Counted from the first letter of the stretch, positions 18,818-30,035 are shown. The stretch is 64,000 nucleotides of DNA from an uncultured Clostridia bacterium (GCA_948676835.1 CAPOZU010000001.1:1-64000); one strand, 5' to 3'. A program made the numbers and translations. The notes: generated by a model from the sequence alone, not told the origin.

Positions 18818-20768
18818 ATGGATAAAATAGTTGATATAAAAAACAAAATATTAGATTTTATTTATAAGTATAGATTTATTATAGCAATTGTACTTATAGT
18901 TTTAGGAGTTTTATTTAAACTTCATGGTTCATCAATTTCTTATTGGAACAATCATATTAATATTGATAAACAAGATACATCTTTAATTATTCGGAACTCC
19001 AAGAAGTATTAGAAGTGATGAATGGGCAGTTACTACTCCACTTATTTTTTCACAAAGCTTTAACGGATTTAAATATTTTTCAGATATTTTAAGAGGTGGA
19101 ACTTCAACTGACGCATTTACAATTTATGGACTTCCAGTTATTAGTTTATTTGAAGTATTCAGACCATTTCATTTAGGTTATTTATTTTTAGGATTAGCAA
19201 GAGGATTATCTTTCTTCTGGATTGCAAGATTTATTGTTTTATTTTTAGTAAGCTTTGAATTTTTTATGATTTTTACTAATAAAAATAAAAGATTATCTGT
19301 AATTGGTAGTTTTATGATTTCACTTGCACCAATTGTTCAGTGGTGGTTTGCTACAAATGGTACTGCTGAATTATTTATATTTGGACAATTAGCATTAATT
19401 CTACTTTATAAATATTTAAATACAGAAAATTTTAAGCATAGATTAATATGCCTTGCCTTTATGATTATATGTGCTGGTGGTTATGTGTTAATTTTATATC
19501 CAGCTTTTCAAATTCCAATGTTTTATGTATTTTTAGCATTAGCACTTTACATTATTGCAACAAATTTTAAAAATACTAAAATAAACAAAAAAGATATATT
19601 TTCAATAATAATTGCTTTAGTAATATTTATACTTTTGATGACTTCTATTATTTATATATCTAGAGATACTATTTCTGCATTGTTAAATACGGTTTATCCT
19701 GGAAATAGGATTTCTGAAGGTGGTGGAGCTTTTAGAAAATATATAAGTTATATGGATAATATATTCCTTCCATATAAAGAAAAAGGAATGGAAACCCATC
19801 CAGCAAAAGAAGCCGTTATGTTCGGGTTATTCCCAATGGGAATAATCATTGCTATTATAGCAATGATTAAAAATAAAAAAATAGATTTATCTATAATTAT
19901 ACTTTCAATTCCTTATGTAATAATTGGAGTATTTTGTATGTTTAAAATCCCATATCTTCCACAACTAACACTCTTGAGTTATTCAAGTGTAAATAGAGCT
20001 ATAATTGCTATTGGATATATAGATATACTTATTTTAATAAGAGCTCTTTCAATAACAGATAAATCTCCAAAAATATTGATATCATTAATAATATCATTTA
20101 TTACAAGCTTTATATTGGTGTTTATTTGTCATAAATTAAATCCAAATTATGTTGGAAAAATTTTAGCAAGTTTTCTATTTGTAATGTGTTTATATTTGTT
20201 TTTTACTGCTATTCAATATAATACCAAATATGGTAAATATTTATTTACATATGGAATAATAGTAACTATGTTTTTATCAGGTTTTACTGTTAATCCAATT
20301 AGTTCTGAATTTAATATAATAACAGATAGCCCAATTTTACAAGCAGCACAAGAAATAAATAAAAATGAAAACGGTATTTGGCTTGCTGAAAACTTAGATT
20401 TTCCTTGCCAAAATTATCTTGAAATGGCTGGCTGTCCTGTTATAAATGCAACAAATATTTATCCTAATATGGAACTCTGGGAAATGTTAGATAAGGAAAA
20501 AGAGAAAAAATATGATGTAATATATAACAGATATGCACATGTAAAAATGATTCTTGTTGATAATGAAGAAGAAATAGAAGATAAATTTGAATTAATATCT
20601 ACTGATATAATTAAAGTTTATATTACTCCTCAAGACTTAAAAGATATGAATATAAAATACATTTTTACTGTTGGCGTTATGGAAGAATTTAATGATGAAA
20701 ATCAAGAATTTGAACTTATATATAATGATTCTCATAATTACCATATATATAAAATCAATTATAAATAA
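18818..20768 (+). CDS. Large polytopic membrane protein (paralogue of the 47021 gene), interrupted by a CGG +1 frameshift
   Basis: About 649 residues when read through the shift. The first 58 codons (18818-18991) contain one TM segment ending FKLHGSSISYW. At 18992 the frame meets CGG; skipping the C continues as GTPRSIRSDEWAVTTPLIFS and runs to 20768. The downstream part has around ten more TM segments and a soluble C-terminal domain. It aligns with the intact protein at 47021: HTILGQSRMIRTDEWA, LSFYWYIR and AVQWWYCMD correspond to LIIGTPRSIRSDEWA, LSFFWIAR and IVQWWFATN. The topology is GT-C-like (YfhO/GT39-type), suggesting a lipid-linked sugar transferase or envelope polymer modifier; substrate unknown. 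Shine-Dalgarno CAGGAG. Confidence 0.75.
18992..18995 (+). other. CGGA +1 frameshift site 2
   Basis: Zero frame reads TTA ATT ATT CGG AAC TCC and stops at TAG six codons after CGG. Skipping C gives ATT GGA ACT CCA AGA. The intact paralogue at 47021 has Gly at this position (ILGQSRMIRTDEWA). Confidence 0.8.
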
Positions 20769-20774
20769 TTAAAT

Positions 20775-20815
20775 AAAAAAGAATCAATGTTATATTTTTG
20801 CATTGATTCTTTTTT
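20775..20815. terminator. Bidirectional terminator
   Basis: Perfect 15-bp stem AAAAAAGAATCAATG / CATTGATTCTTTTTT with an 11-nt loop between convergent genes. Confidence 0.9.
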
Positions 20816-20835
20816 ACTATTTAAGATTATTATTT

Positions 20836-23800
20836 TTAAGCTTTCCTTTTTCTTCTTTTTGGTTTTCTCAAGCCATTCACATTTACTTTTTTATTATTAC
20901 CTTTCAAAAGTATAGATATTATACAAATTGAAATTCCAATAGTTGTTATTTTCTCTATACCAATTCCTCCTGTAATTGGCAAAATAAGTAATTCATTAGT
21001 CAATTTGAATGTATTTCCAGATAAATTTAAATATTCGTCTGGTATTATTTCTACATTTGATGTTCCATTTTCTTGATATTTAAATATTGAATTATCTCCT
21101 ATTGCTTCTATAAGTATTTTTTCTTTGCCTATTTCTAACTCGTTATCTGATCTTATAATTATTTTCCATTGAGTTTTTGATTGTATTCTTCCAAGTGGTG
21201 CTTTTGTTTCTATCAACCTATATTCTTGATTTAATAATATATCTTCTATTATAACATTTCCTTTACTACTACTAAATAAAGATTGACTTTCTACATTTTC
21301 TCGTATTAAGCTCCAACAATCTGTTTTATCTTTTGATATTAATTCATCATGATTATGCTCTTTATCTGTACATGTTAACTTGTATAAACTAAATTTAGCA
21401 CCTGATAAATAATTATCTAAATTATCTTTATCTACTTTATAAAATTCAAAATCTACTGTTCTATAAAGTCCTAAATCATTATGTCTATTAGAAAAATACA
21501 TATCTGTTAAATTATCTACTTTTTCTAAATTTATATCAGCAATTTCTGCATAATTTAATTTATTATTTATATCATCTACTATTAGATTATTTTCAATAGT
21601 ATATCCTAATCCATCTGAATCTATCAAATCATCTGTTCCTATATCTTTAGGAGATACATTAAAGTTAGATAAATCTACTTTGCTTGAATCACTTTCATTA
21701 CTCAAGAATACTACTTTATATGTTCCTTTATCCAAATTATAAAATCTATAATATCCTTTTGCTTCACCATTTATAGTATTTTCGTCATTTTTTAAAGCTG
21801 TTGGCGGATATGCAAATTCATAATTAGTTGTTTTACCTGTTAATATATCTATTTGCTGATTAGTATGTATTTTTACATCTTCTCCATTATATTTTACATA
21901 TTCATATTCTCCGTTTTCTGTTTTTTTCATAAGCTTTACAATTATATTTTGTATTTTTTCTTCTGAACTTCCTTGAAGACCATTCCTATTAGAATCTAGC
22001 CAAACATTTCCATCAATCATACGTGTTACTATTCCTGACATTGCAAATGTTTCTAATCTATTTTGACTCAAATAATTTGTAATATAATCTCCACGTTTCG
22101 CATCAGGTAATCTAATTATATTATGTAATTTTATTTTATCTCTTGGACTTAAATCACCTACTACAACAATTAGTACTGGTGAAAAATTTTCTGGTATATC
22201 TAAATAAATTTTATTTCCAATTTTAGACTTTATTCCTAATTCCTTCCATATATTTGTATTTTGAAAATTTTCATTTTTTCCACTTGTTGAATCTACTAAA
22301 TCTATACTTTTTTTATTTCTATATTCTTCATTTTCTGTATAATAAAATTTATATGTATCTATATTGGTATTTTCAGGAGTTCCACATTCAGCAGTAAATT
22401 CAGGAATATATAAATCACCATTAAATTTTGATTTATTATTCTCATCATTATATGGAATCCCTTCAACTAATACTATTTTTTCTGAATTAGATGCCGTATT
22501 TTCATAACTCATTGTAAATCCCATATCTTCCCCAAGTTCTATAACTGGCTTATCAGCTGTTTTTATAAGAACAGCCGAATTATTTTTTAAAACTCTAATA
22601 CTAGTTGTAGATAAATTACCATTTACCTCTGAAATTTCTCTTATATTATCTTCTGTACTTCTAATTTCTGTTTTAGCAAATAATTCTGTACCATTTTGTA
22701 TTTCATCTGGATTTATAATCTCACAAGAAAAATATAAATTATCTAAAGGTACAATATTATTTAACTCAAATGAAACATTTGGTATCTTCCAGATTAAATC
22801 TGTAGTACCATCATCATTTTCAATTACTTCTGCAAATATCTGAGTACCGTTTTCAACACTTCCTTGACCTATATTTGCTTCTTTATAAGTACCTCCCCAG
22901 AACGATGAATTTCTTATATACTTTAAGCCTTTACCTAGTTTTGCTTTTAAAGTTAATGTTGTTTCTCTAGTATTTTCTGTACCACTTATTTCAACCTGAG
23001 AAGTAACTTCTGAGCTAATTTTAAAATCTACAATACGTTCTCCTAAGTCTAAATTATAATTTTTCTTTTCGCCTTTATTACCGCTTTCATTAATACCTGT
23101 TTGAGCTGTTGTTATTTTGTTTTTTACATTATAATCTACAACTAAGCATGAATCTCCAAGTGTATTTCCACCACTTCCTATTATCGATCCATCTTCATTA
23201 TATTTTGTTTTTATATATCCTTTTATATCTTCAAATGTATCTGCTGTTTTAACCCAATAAGTATCTGGATAATCTCTTTCATAATTTAACATATTCTCTT
23301 TTGATTTTTGATTTATTCTCGTAGGAAATTTATCACTTTTTACATAATTGTTATAATCATTATCATCTAATTCTGACACATCTTTTCCACAATATTCAGA
23401 TACCAATTTTTCAAGATTTGATTTATTCCATACATAATTATTATGTGTAATCATATAAACATTTCCTGATTTGCAATTTTCTTTTACTTTTGTATGAATA
23501 TCGATACCAATAGTATTCTGAATTCCATCATCCTCAACACCTCTTACTTCTTGTAAAAGTCCTACACATGTATAACCATTTTCTTTCAGTTCATTTAAAT
23601 TTTCAAAAAAAATTAAATCATCTGCAGTTGCGTTTATTAATTCTTCATCATAACCATTTTCATTAGAGCTTAAACCATTATGGTTCCATCCAGTCTTATC
23701 TGGTTTGGCAGCCCATAATAAACGGGCTATACCATCTTCTTTTATAAGTTGTGGAAAGTTTTTCTCTATTTCACAGCCATCTACTTCAACAAAATCACTA

Positions 23801-25773
23801 TCCCATTTTATAAGAGAATCAAAAGCAACTCCTACATATTTTCCTTCTGGAGCAGCATGTGTTATCCATTCAGAAATTGTAAATTTTTGATTTGGAGCTG
23901 CATAATCTCGTCCATTATCAAAGCACTCATCTACTAATGATGCATTCCATTGTTCAACTTTATATTTCTTATAAAATACATGAGATGTTATTCCTCCCTC
24001 TTTTTCTAAATAACAATCTGTTGTTGCTATATCATCATTTTCTACTGATTGTTTTTCTACATTTTTTCCATCTATACCATACATTTGTAGATTACTATTT
24101 TCTATAGAAACATTAAATGTTCCACTACCATATTGGTCTAAAATATGTTTTTTATATGAATCTGATTCTTCATTAGAATTATAAAAAGGTTGAACTAACC
24201 ATATTTCTCCTGCTCCTATGCATCCTGTTTGTATTTCCCAATAATTATTTATTTCATTTGGATTATAGTAAGTAGTTTTTTCACTATCTAAAATCCCCCA
24301 TGGTAATTCAACCAAATTAATTTTAAAGTCAGTAATTGTTATAGTTACAGAATTATCTTCATTTACTTTTCCACTCCAAGTTCCACCATTATAACAGGAA
24401 TCTACTTGATTGTTCCATGGCGCTCTGTAATTTCTTGGGATATCCATACATCCACCTATAGCTGCTGTTATTATTCTACCATCTTCCTGTTTATCTCCCC
24501 ATGGTTCATTTCCTTCTAAACTATATAACAATGGTTTATATTCTTCTGTTACATCTATAGTGTTTTCACCATGAATATATTTGGAAGATAATTTCAAATT
24601 AAAAGTAATTGGTTTACTTGTGTCTGGTAATTCAACTCCTTTTAATCCATGAGATTTTGTTTTCCCAACTAATTGAACTACAATACCATATCCTATTAAA
24701 CGTCCATTTACTTTTCCTATTCCATAATTAGGCGCCCATTCTTTTCCAACATTAAAATCAAAAACTCCTAATTTTTGATTCCACATTTGATTTCCACTTA
24801 CTACCTGTAAATTATATCTTGGAACTGCTGTAACCATTATTTCAGGTGGCACACAAGTTTGATATTCCTGAAGTGCCTGTCCATCCTGAGTTTGATGAAT
24901 ACTACACTTGCTACCATTTAAAGTAACTAAAAAACTATTATTCGTTTCATCTGTATACCAATTATTTATTGCTGTATCAAACTCTTGTCCTCCAAATACA
25001 TCATTATCTTGTAACCAGAAAGTAAATTTAGGCTGTAGTTTATCTCCATTTTTCATTGATAAAACTCTAATTACAACATCAAAAGTTATATACGAATTTC
25101 CTATTGAAATTTCGTTATTATTATTAGGTGTACTTAGGAAACTTCCTTTTAGTACTTGCCAATCTTTTCCACCAGTTTGTTCATTATTAATTGTAATTAT
25201 TTTAAATTCCATTTCTTTTTGACTTAATAATGACCCCATACCATCTGTTTCAAATATAGCTTCATCTTTTGAATATGGTAATAGTAATTCAAAGTAAACT
25301 TTACCATATTTAAAACCATTTATGGTACTATCACTCATTGATGTATAAACACTTACTTTATATGAAATTGTATCAAATGTACGTACAATATTGTTTAATG
25401 CTGTATTATCATCTCCTGCAACTAATGTTTTGGTATAATCACTATCATCTTCACTATTTTCTGTATCATATGGTGCAGTACCTGTTTTTATATCTTTTCC
25501 AGATTCAGTATTTGTGTTCGCTGGTATCTCTATATAACTTACATATGCTTTATCTCCATTAAGAGTTTCACTTATACCTTCTTTCCCCTCTTCTTGAATT
25601 TCTAGTGAGGAATCATATTCATTTGAATTCCCAACAATTAAATTTTTTATTGTTCTCTCAACAATTAGAAATCCTTCTATAGAGATAAAAAGTATAAAAA
25701 TATATATAATTATTAATATAAGTTTCCACAAATAAATGCCTGTTTTCTTATTATTGTTATTATTTTGCTTCAT
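20836..25773 (-). CDS. Cell-wall-anchored LPITG surface protein with SdrD-B-like and SpaA-like domains
   Basis: 1645 residues. The start at 25773 is chosen because GGAG precedes it; the 21 codons upstream have no ribosome-binding site. An N-terminal membrane/signal segment (about 14-37) is followed by a very long beta-rich extracytoplasmic region. Around residue 1250 an SdrD B-like unit starts with DGNVWLDSNRNGLQG. Around 1435 a SpaA/prealbumin-like domain contains DFEFYKVDKDNL and SGAKFSLYKL. The C-terminus has LPITGG near 1597, a hydrophobic helix and a KPKRRKRKA tail, the sortase sorting signal. Likely an adhesin or pilin-like structural surface protein. No sortase gene is in the window. 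A terminator-like hairpin sits in the upstream region (25842-25872). Confidence 0.88.
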   Translation of the reverse strand: MKQNNNNNKKTGIYLWKLILIIIYIFILFISIEGFLIVERTIKNLIVGNSNEYDSSLEIQEEGKEGISETLNGDKAYVSYIEIPANTNTESGKDIKTGTAPYDTENSEDDSDYTKTLVAGDDNTALNNIVRTFDTISYKVSVYTSMSDSTINGFKYGKVYFELLLPYSKDEAIFETDGMGSLLSQKEMEFKIITINNEQTGGKDWQVLKGSFLSTPNNNNEISIGNSYITFDVVIRVLSMKNGDKLQPKFTFWLQDNDVFGGQEFDTAINNWYTDETNNSFLVTLNGSKCSIHQTQDGQALQEYQTCVPPEIMVTAVPRYNLQVVSGNQMWNQKLGVFDFNVGKEWAPNYGIGKVNGRLIGYGIVVQLVGKTKSHGLKGVELPDTSKPITFNLKLSSKYIHGENTIDVTEEYKPLLYSLEGNEPWGDKQEDGRIITAAIGGCMDIPRNYRAPWNNQVDSCYNGGTWSGKVNEDNSVTITITDFKINLVELPWGILDSEKTTYYNPNEINNYWEIQTGCIGAGEIWLVQPFYNSNEESDSYKKHILDQYGSGTFNVSIENSNLQMYGIDGKNVEKQSVENDDIATTDCYLEKEGGITSHVFYKKYKVEQWNASLVDECFDNGRDYAAPNQKFTISEWITHAAPEGKYVGVAFDSLIKWDSDFVEVDGCEIEKNFPQLIKEDGIARLLWAAKPDKTGWNHNGLSSNENGYDEELINATADDLIFFENLNELKENGYTCVGLLQEVRGVEDDGIQNTIGIDIHTKVKENCKSGNVYMITHNNYVWNKSNLEKLVSEYCGKDVSELDDNDYNNYVKSDKFPTRINQKSKENMLNYERDYPDTYWVKTADTFEDIKGYIKTKYNEDGSIIGSGGNTLGDSCLVVDYNVKNKITTAQTGINESGNKGEKKNYNLDLGERIVDFKISSEVTSQVEISGTENTRETTLTLKAKLGKGLKYIRNSSFWGGTYKEANIGQGSVENGTQIFAEVIENDDGTTDLIWKIPNVSFELNNIVPLDNLYFSCEIINPDEIQNGTELFAKTEIRSTEDNIREISEVNGNLSTTSIRVLKNNSAVLIKTADKPVIELGEDMGFTMSYENTASNSEKIVLVEGIPYNDENNKSKFNGDLYIPEFTAECGTPENTNIDTYKFYYTENEEYRNKKSIDLVDSTSGKNENFQNTNIWKELGIKSKIGNKIYLDIPENFSPVLIVVVGDLSPRDKIKLHNIIRLPDAKRGDYITNYLSQNRLETFAMSGIVTRMIDGNVWLDSNRNGLQGSSEEKIQNIIVKLMKKTENGEYEYVKYNGEDVKIHTNQQIDILTGKTTNYEFAYPPTALKNDENTINGEAKGYYRFYNLDKGTYKVVFLSNESDSSKVDLSNFNVSPKDIGTDDLIDSDGLGYTIENNLIVDDINNKLNYAEIADINLEKVDNLTDMYFSNRHNDLGLYRTVDFEFYKVDKDNLDNYLSGAKFSLYKLTCTDKEHNHDELISKDKTDCWSLIRENVESQSLFSSSKGNVIIEDILLNQEYRLIETKAPLGRIQSKTQWKIIIRSDNELEIGKEKILIEAIGDNSIFKYQENGTSNVEIIPDEYLNLSGNTFKLTNELLILPITGGIGIEKITTIGISICIISILLKGNNKKVNVNGLRKPKRRKRKA

Positions 25774-25841
25774 TATAACTCCATTTTTATTTATATCATC
25801 TTCAAACTTTATTTTTTTCCAAGTAAATATTATCATATATC

Positions 25842-25872
25842 AAAAAATGAGTACAATTTATACTCATTTTTT
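25842..25872 (-). promoter_or_regulatory. Hairpin with T-run upstream of the surface-protein gene
   Basis: Perfect 12-bp inverted repeat AAAAAATGAGTA / TACTCATTTTTT with a 7-nt loop, T-run following on the minus strand, about 70 nt before the start. It could be an upstream terminator or a leader attenuator. The surrounding gene-free stretch 25873-26011 shows nothing else I can support. Confidence 0.5.
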
Positions 25873-26011
25873 AAGATGATATCAGAATTCAGCAATATCA
25901 GCACATACAGGTTTTTGTGATTTTTGTTTACTTTTTCAAAGCGCTCAATCCCTTAATTTCTCTGCAATCTGGATTTCGCATCACATTAGCATCTTCTTTG
26001 CTATGCAAGTA

Positions 26012-26052
26012 AAAAAGAACTTAATTTAATCTAAATTCAATTAAGTTCTTTA
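26012..26052 (-). terminator. Terminator after the DUF6056-like gene
   Basis: Perfect 13-bp stem AAAGAACTTAATT / AATTAAGTTCTTT with a 12-nt loop and flanking T/A runs, 11 nt past the stop. Confidence 0.85.
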
Positions 26053-26062
26053 TAAAAATTCA

Positions 26063-27457
26063 TTAATATAATTTTTGTTCACTATAAATATATACCATAA
26101 CATTTAAGTATTGTATAGCAGCTGTAAGTTTTATAATTCCATTTATATAATTTATTCCTTTTACTTTCTTAGTATTTAATTGTTGCCATATTAAAAAACT
26201 TATTATTATCATTGCAAAATCTAAAAATATCATTGTTCTTGTTTTGGAAACAAACACAGTAGGTGAAAATCCCATAATAACTCTTGAAGCCAATCCTGCC
26301 AAATATATTAATACAGCTATATTATTCTTATACTTTTTAGTAAGTAATAATAATGACATTCCAATACAAATGAAATTTGCAAAAGTAAATATAATTGGAA
26401 ATGTATAATAAATTTTATTACAATTTGCTACTGTAAGCAATACATCTTTAGTTGTTAACAATTCATAAAAAATTTCTAAATTTGGAAATATTTCAAATGT
26501 TATGCTTGAAAAATGTCCAAATACTAACATAGAAACTATTGGTACTAATGCTATTACTCTGTATAATTTTTCTTTGTAATTAGCAAAAACATAAATTGCA
26601 AGTAAAGATGTAAGTAAAGTATAAACTATATTTTGATTTGCAATTATTTGTCCCAAAGTTGATGTAAATCCTAAAATAAATTTATCTAAAAATGTTAACA
26701 TTCCAAAATCTATAAATCTACGCATTTCCTCTTCTTGTCTTACATAGTTTCCTGGACAAGTTAAAATAAATATTATTGAACCAATAGCTAAAGCGCTTTG
26801 AATAAGCATATATGGTTTTATTTTCTTATCTCTTACAATCATAATTATTGTAAATAATATGTAAAAACAAACTAATAAACTACTTGCTTGTTCATGATTT
26901 CCCGCAAATAAAAGAGCTATTGTATAAAATGGGTACTCCCATAATTTAATTTTTTCTCCATACCATATTTTCTTTATAGGTATTAAAGCAAATAAACACA
27001 TAGCGAGTGGCCACATATAATTTATTGTTGTAGCAGCCCAACCAGCTTGATGCATAATTGTATATGGATAAATTAAAATCATTGATATTAACATGATATT
27101 ATTTTCTTTTTTATTATCCTTAACAAATATTTTTGATATTGAATAGCAGGCTATTATTACCATTAATGCTTCTAATAAAATCCATAAATATTTTGATGTT
27201 TTTAATGTTAAACATAAAATAAACTCTATTATCACTCTTGATGACCATCCAAAATATCTTTCTTGTACAAAACCAGTTATTGTATGTTCAATTACTTCAT
27301 TTGTTTTTGGATTTATCTCATTTGTTACTTGTTTTATAAACCATTCATCATCGTATAAATTAGGTGTAACAAACATTATTAAAATAATTTCTAAAATAAA
27401 TAGTAGAATTAATGCGTAATTTCCGTTTTCAAATATTTTTTTCAATTTTTCCTTCAT
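26063..27457 (-). CDS. Polytopic membrane protein, DUF6056-like
   Basis: 464 residues with around eleven TM segments. After TM1 the sequence NLYDDEWFIKQV places an acidic Asp-Asp motif in the first extracytoplasmic loop, as in GT-C-type membrane glycosyltransferases that use polyprenyl-phosphate sugars. The second loop contains AGWAATTINYMWP and FAGNHEQASS, features I associate with DUF6056 proteins. Probable role in glycosylating an envelope polymer; substrate unknown. Gene order on the minus strand is 30035, 27952, 27457, closely spaced, suggesting one transcription unit. Shine-Dalgarno AGAGGAAA. Confidence 0.75.
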   Translation of the reverse strand: MKEKLKKIFENGNYALILLFILEIILIMFVTPNLYDDEWFIKQVTNEINPKTNEVIEHTITGFVQERYFGWSSRVIIEFILCLTLKTSKYLWILLEALMVIIACYSISKIFVKDNKKENNIMLISMILIYPYTIMHQAGWAATTINYMWPLAMCLFALIPIKKIWYGEKIKLWEYPFYTIALLFAGNHEQASSLLVCFYILFTIIMIVRDKKIKPYMLIQSALAIGSIIFILTCPGNYVRQEEEMRRFIDFGMLTFLDKFILGFTSTLGQIIANQNIVYTLLTSLLAIYVFANYKEKLYRVIALVPIVSMLVFGHFSSITFEIFPNLEIFYELLTTKDVLLTVANCNKIYYTFPIIFTFANFICIGMSLLLLTKKYKNNIAVLIYLAGLASRVIMGFSPTVFVSKTRTMIFLDFAMIIISFLIWQQLNTKKVKGINYINGIIKLTAAIQYLNVMVYIYSEQKLY

Positions 27458-27469
27458 TTTATTTTTCCT

Positions 27470-27952
27470 CTAAATATCTATATAAATTCCTGTTTTGGCA
27501 AATATATTGTTATTATTATTTTTATATATAACATAAACATCATATCTACCTTTTGGCATTTTCTTTGCTATAAAACGAGTATGTATTCCTGAAACTTGAT
27601 ATTCTTCTGGTACATTTAGATTCTCTTCATGTCTTGTTCTTAAAATATACATATCTTCATTTTCTATATTTTTTAATACATAACTACAATTAATTGTTTT
27701 TATTTTCTCGCCTTCTTTGTATGCCCATCCAACAATTTCACCTTTGCCATTTTGATAATTCATACTATCTATATGAACACTCATACCTTGCTCACCAATA
27801 TCTGCAATTACAGTTTCATCTTCCAATTTAAATGTTCTATATGATAACAAAGAAACATAATAAACAGCAAGCATAGTACTAACAAGTATTATACATACAC
27901 ATAATATTTTTATATAATTCTTTTTATCAACTTCTAATTCTAATAACTTCAT
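27470..27952 (-). CDS. Single-TM hypothetical envelope protein
   Basis: 160 residues with one N-terminal TM (about 15-37) and a small extracytoplasmic domain of about 120 residues. That domain contains VHIDSMNYQNGKGEIVGWAYKEG, broken here as GKGEIVGWAYKEG, which resembles beta-sandwich domains found in surface-glycan membrane proteins. The C-terminal half (MPKGRYDVYVIYKNN) also suggests a beta-rich fold. Family not recognised. It sits 12 nt upstream of the DUF6056-like gene and 19 nt after the large membrane gene, so probably cotranscribed. Shine-Dalgarno GGAAAG. Confidence 0.7.
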   Translation of the reverse strand: MKLLELEVDKKNYIKILCVCIILVSTMLAVYYVSLLSYRTFKLEDETVIADIGEQGMSVHIDSMNYQNGKGEIVGWAYKEGEKIKTINCSYVLKNIENEDMYILRTRHEENLNVPEEYQVSGIHTRFIAKKMPKGRYDVYVIYKNNNNNIFAKTGIYIDI

Positions 27953-27971
27953 TTTCTTTCCTTTTCTAGAT

Positions 27972-30035
27972 TTATCTACTAATTTTTGCTACAAATCCAT
28001 TTTCATTTGAATAAAGTATTTCTGCACTTTGTGTCATGTTTATTTCATTAATATTATTCTTACACTCTTGTATTCTTGTTTGATCTTTGGGATCTAATCT
28101 CACTATATATTTTATATTTTCATTTTCTATCGCATCTTGAATCGTATATTTGTCTATCATTTTTATTATATCTCTAAATGTTAAACTCTTACTTGTATAT
28201 TCTAATGTTGCCATTGCCCACATTGTCCTATAGGATCCATGAGGACCTCCTTCAGTAATTAAAATTGTATTATCTGCAGTCATATCATCTAAATTTTCTC
28301 TTGCATATTTTGTAATCAGAATATTATTATTATTGAAATTTTGAATCACATCAACTGCTTTTCTACGATCACAATTTTCTGTATAATACATTCCAACTAA
28401 ATTAACTAAACCATGTTTCTCTCCTTCTCCAAGGATTTGCCCAGATTTAATCCATGTCCAACTACACACTAATACACCTATTGAAACAACATAAACAAAT
28501 GGTGTTACTTTTAACTCTTTTATTTTTATTTTCTCTGATAATTTACTAAAATCAGCTTGTTTTAAAATTTGAGGCAATGTTGTAAAAATAGCAAGCAATA
28601 ATAATAAATAAATTTTAAATATTGATTCTATATTTTTTCCTTTTATTACCAAATACGCAAATAAAGAAATTAAAAGAATTACATCTATTCTAAATACTTT
28701 TTTATCTATATTGTTATTTAAAATATCTATAACAACACCAAAAACTATAATCCATTCTGCAAAATAAACCTTTATCATATAATAAGGTGATACTTTGTTA
28801 GCTAACATTCCCAAATAAAATAATGCTAAATATCCTGTTAAAATTACACAAAATATATCTGAAAATTTAACTTCTTTTTGTTTTATTTTTTTTACCAATT
28901 CATATAAAAAAATTATAGCAAATGGTACATAAGGAATAAAATTAATATATTTTTCTGAGTATATTGCACCATTATCTTGAAGAGCACTAACCAAATTTTT
29001 TTGTCCTTCTATTATAAATGATGGTATAAACAAATAACCAATTCCAAATGCAGTAACAAGTAGCAGTAGTGCTGTTACAATTAGAGTGTTTTCTCCAAAT
29101 ATTTTTAAATATTTTTTTGAATTTTTATCTTTTAATTCTTCTAAAAATACATATATACAGATACTTGCGAAAACTGCTGGTACAAATAAACAATATGAGA
29201 ATATTAGTCCCATTGATGCCATTACAATCATTGTAATAATAACTGATTTTTTTTTATTTTCTTTTGAAAATAACATTTCTACAATTGAAATCAGTAATGT
29301 TACCATACAAATTCCAACTGAAAGATATGAAAAGCCATACATCCAAGAATTATATGGATATCCATACATATATAATCCAAATAAAATTAAACTGCCTATT
29401 AACCCTCTTTTAGTTTTTATTCTATCTGCAAAAAATGCATATAATGCTAATCCACTTGCAAACAATGTAAGTGTCTCAAATATCTGATAAAGATATATCT
29501 TTTCTATCCCTGTTATACTATTTATAACATTCATAAAAATACCATCATTTATATATGCTCCGGTTTGCATTATATTAAAATTAAAAAATGTTTTATCTTC
29601 TAAAAAAACAAACAAATTTAAGTTTTTAGAATAATGCTCAGCAGCTCTATAATGAATTGCAGAATCAACTGCCCAATGGCTTATATCTCCATTCCATATG
29701 TATAAATCTTTTACAAACATTACTCCAAAAAACACAAATATTATAGCAATTGCAATAATATCTAGTTTTGAACATTTGTATTTTTGGTATTCATGTTTTC
29801 TTATTGGTTTATATAAAAGAATTACACCTATAATTATATTTATAAGTGATAAAAGCCATATATTTTGTGTTATATGTAAAACACCTAGTATCATACATAA
29901 GCTTATATTGTATGCATAAATTCCTACAACAAAAATACATATCCATTTTATAAAATTTAATTTCTCATCAGACTTTTTAAAAAGCATAAATGCTATTCCT
30001 AAAAGTATAAGAGTACATATGTATAAATATCCCAT
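27972..30035 (-). CDS. Large polytopic membrane protein, GT-C-like (paralogue A)
   Basis: 687 residues from the ATG at 30035, which has GAGGGG upstream; the 14 extra codons further 5' lack a ribosome-binding site. Around thirteen TM segments are followed by a C-terminal soluble domain with GMYYTENCDRRKAVDVI, ITEGGPHGSYRTMWAM and a final ILYSNENGFVAKISR. First-loop motifs are GDISHWAVDSAIHYRAAEHY and FFNFNIMQTGAYINDGIF. It is closely related to 42688-44789 and more distantly to 40610-42439. Function is unknown but the architecture suggests a lipid-linked-sugar-dependent transferase or polymerase in envelope biogenesis. It serves as an intact reference for the frameshifted 42688 gene. Confidence 0.8.
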   Translation of the reverse strand: MGYLYICTLILLGIAFMLFKKSDEKLNFIKWICIFVVGIYAYNISLCMILGVLHITQNIWLLSLINIIIGVILLYKPIRKHEYQKYKCSKLDIIAIAIIFVFFGVMFVKDLYIWNGDISHWAVDSAIHYRAAEHYSKNLNLFVFLEDKTFFNFNIMQTGAYINDGIFMNVINSITGIEKIYLYQIFETLTLFASGLALYAFFADRIKTKRGLIGSLILFGLYMYGYPYNSWMYGFSYLSVGICMVTLLISIVEMLFSKENKKKSVIITMIVMASMGLIFSYCLFVPAVFASICIYVFLEELKDKNSKKYLKIFGENTLIVTALLLLVTAFGIGYLFIPSFIIEGQKNLVSALQDNGAIYSEKYINFIPYVPFAIIFLYELVKKIKQKEVKFSDIFCVILTGYLALFYLGMLANKVSPYYMIKVYFAEWIIVFGVVIDILNNNIDKKVFRIDVILLISLFAYLVIKGKNIESIFKIYLLLLLAIFTTLPQILKQADFSKLSEKIKIKELKVTPFVYVVSIGVLVCSWTWIKSGQILGEGEKHGLVNLVGMYYTENCDRRKAVDVIQNFNNNNILITKYARENLDDMTADNTILITEGGPHGSYRTMWAMATLEYTSKSLTFRDIIKMIDKYTIQDAIENENIKYIVRLDPKDQTRIQECKNNINEINMTQSAEILYSNENGFVAKISR

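Noticed and set aside
29086..29487. Plus-strand open frame of 133 codons inside the large membrane gene
   Set aside because: Antisense to conserved TM segments; arises from AT-rich composition.
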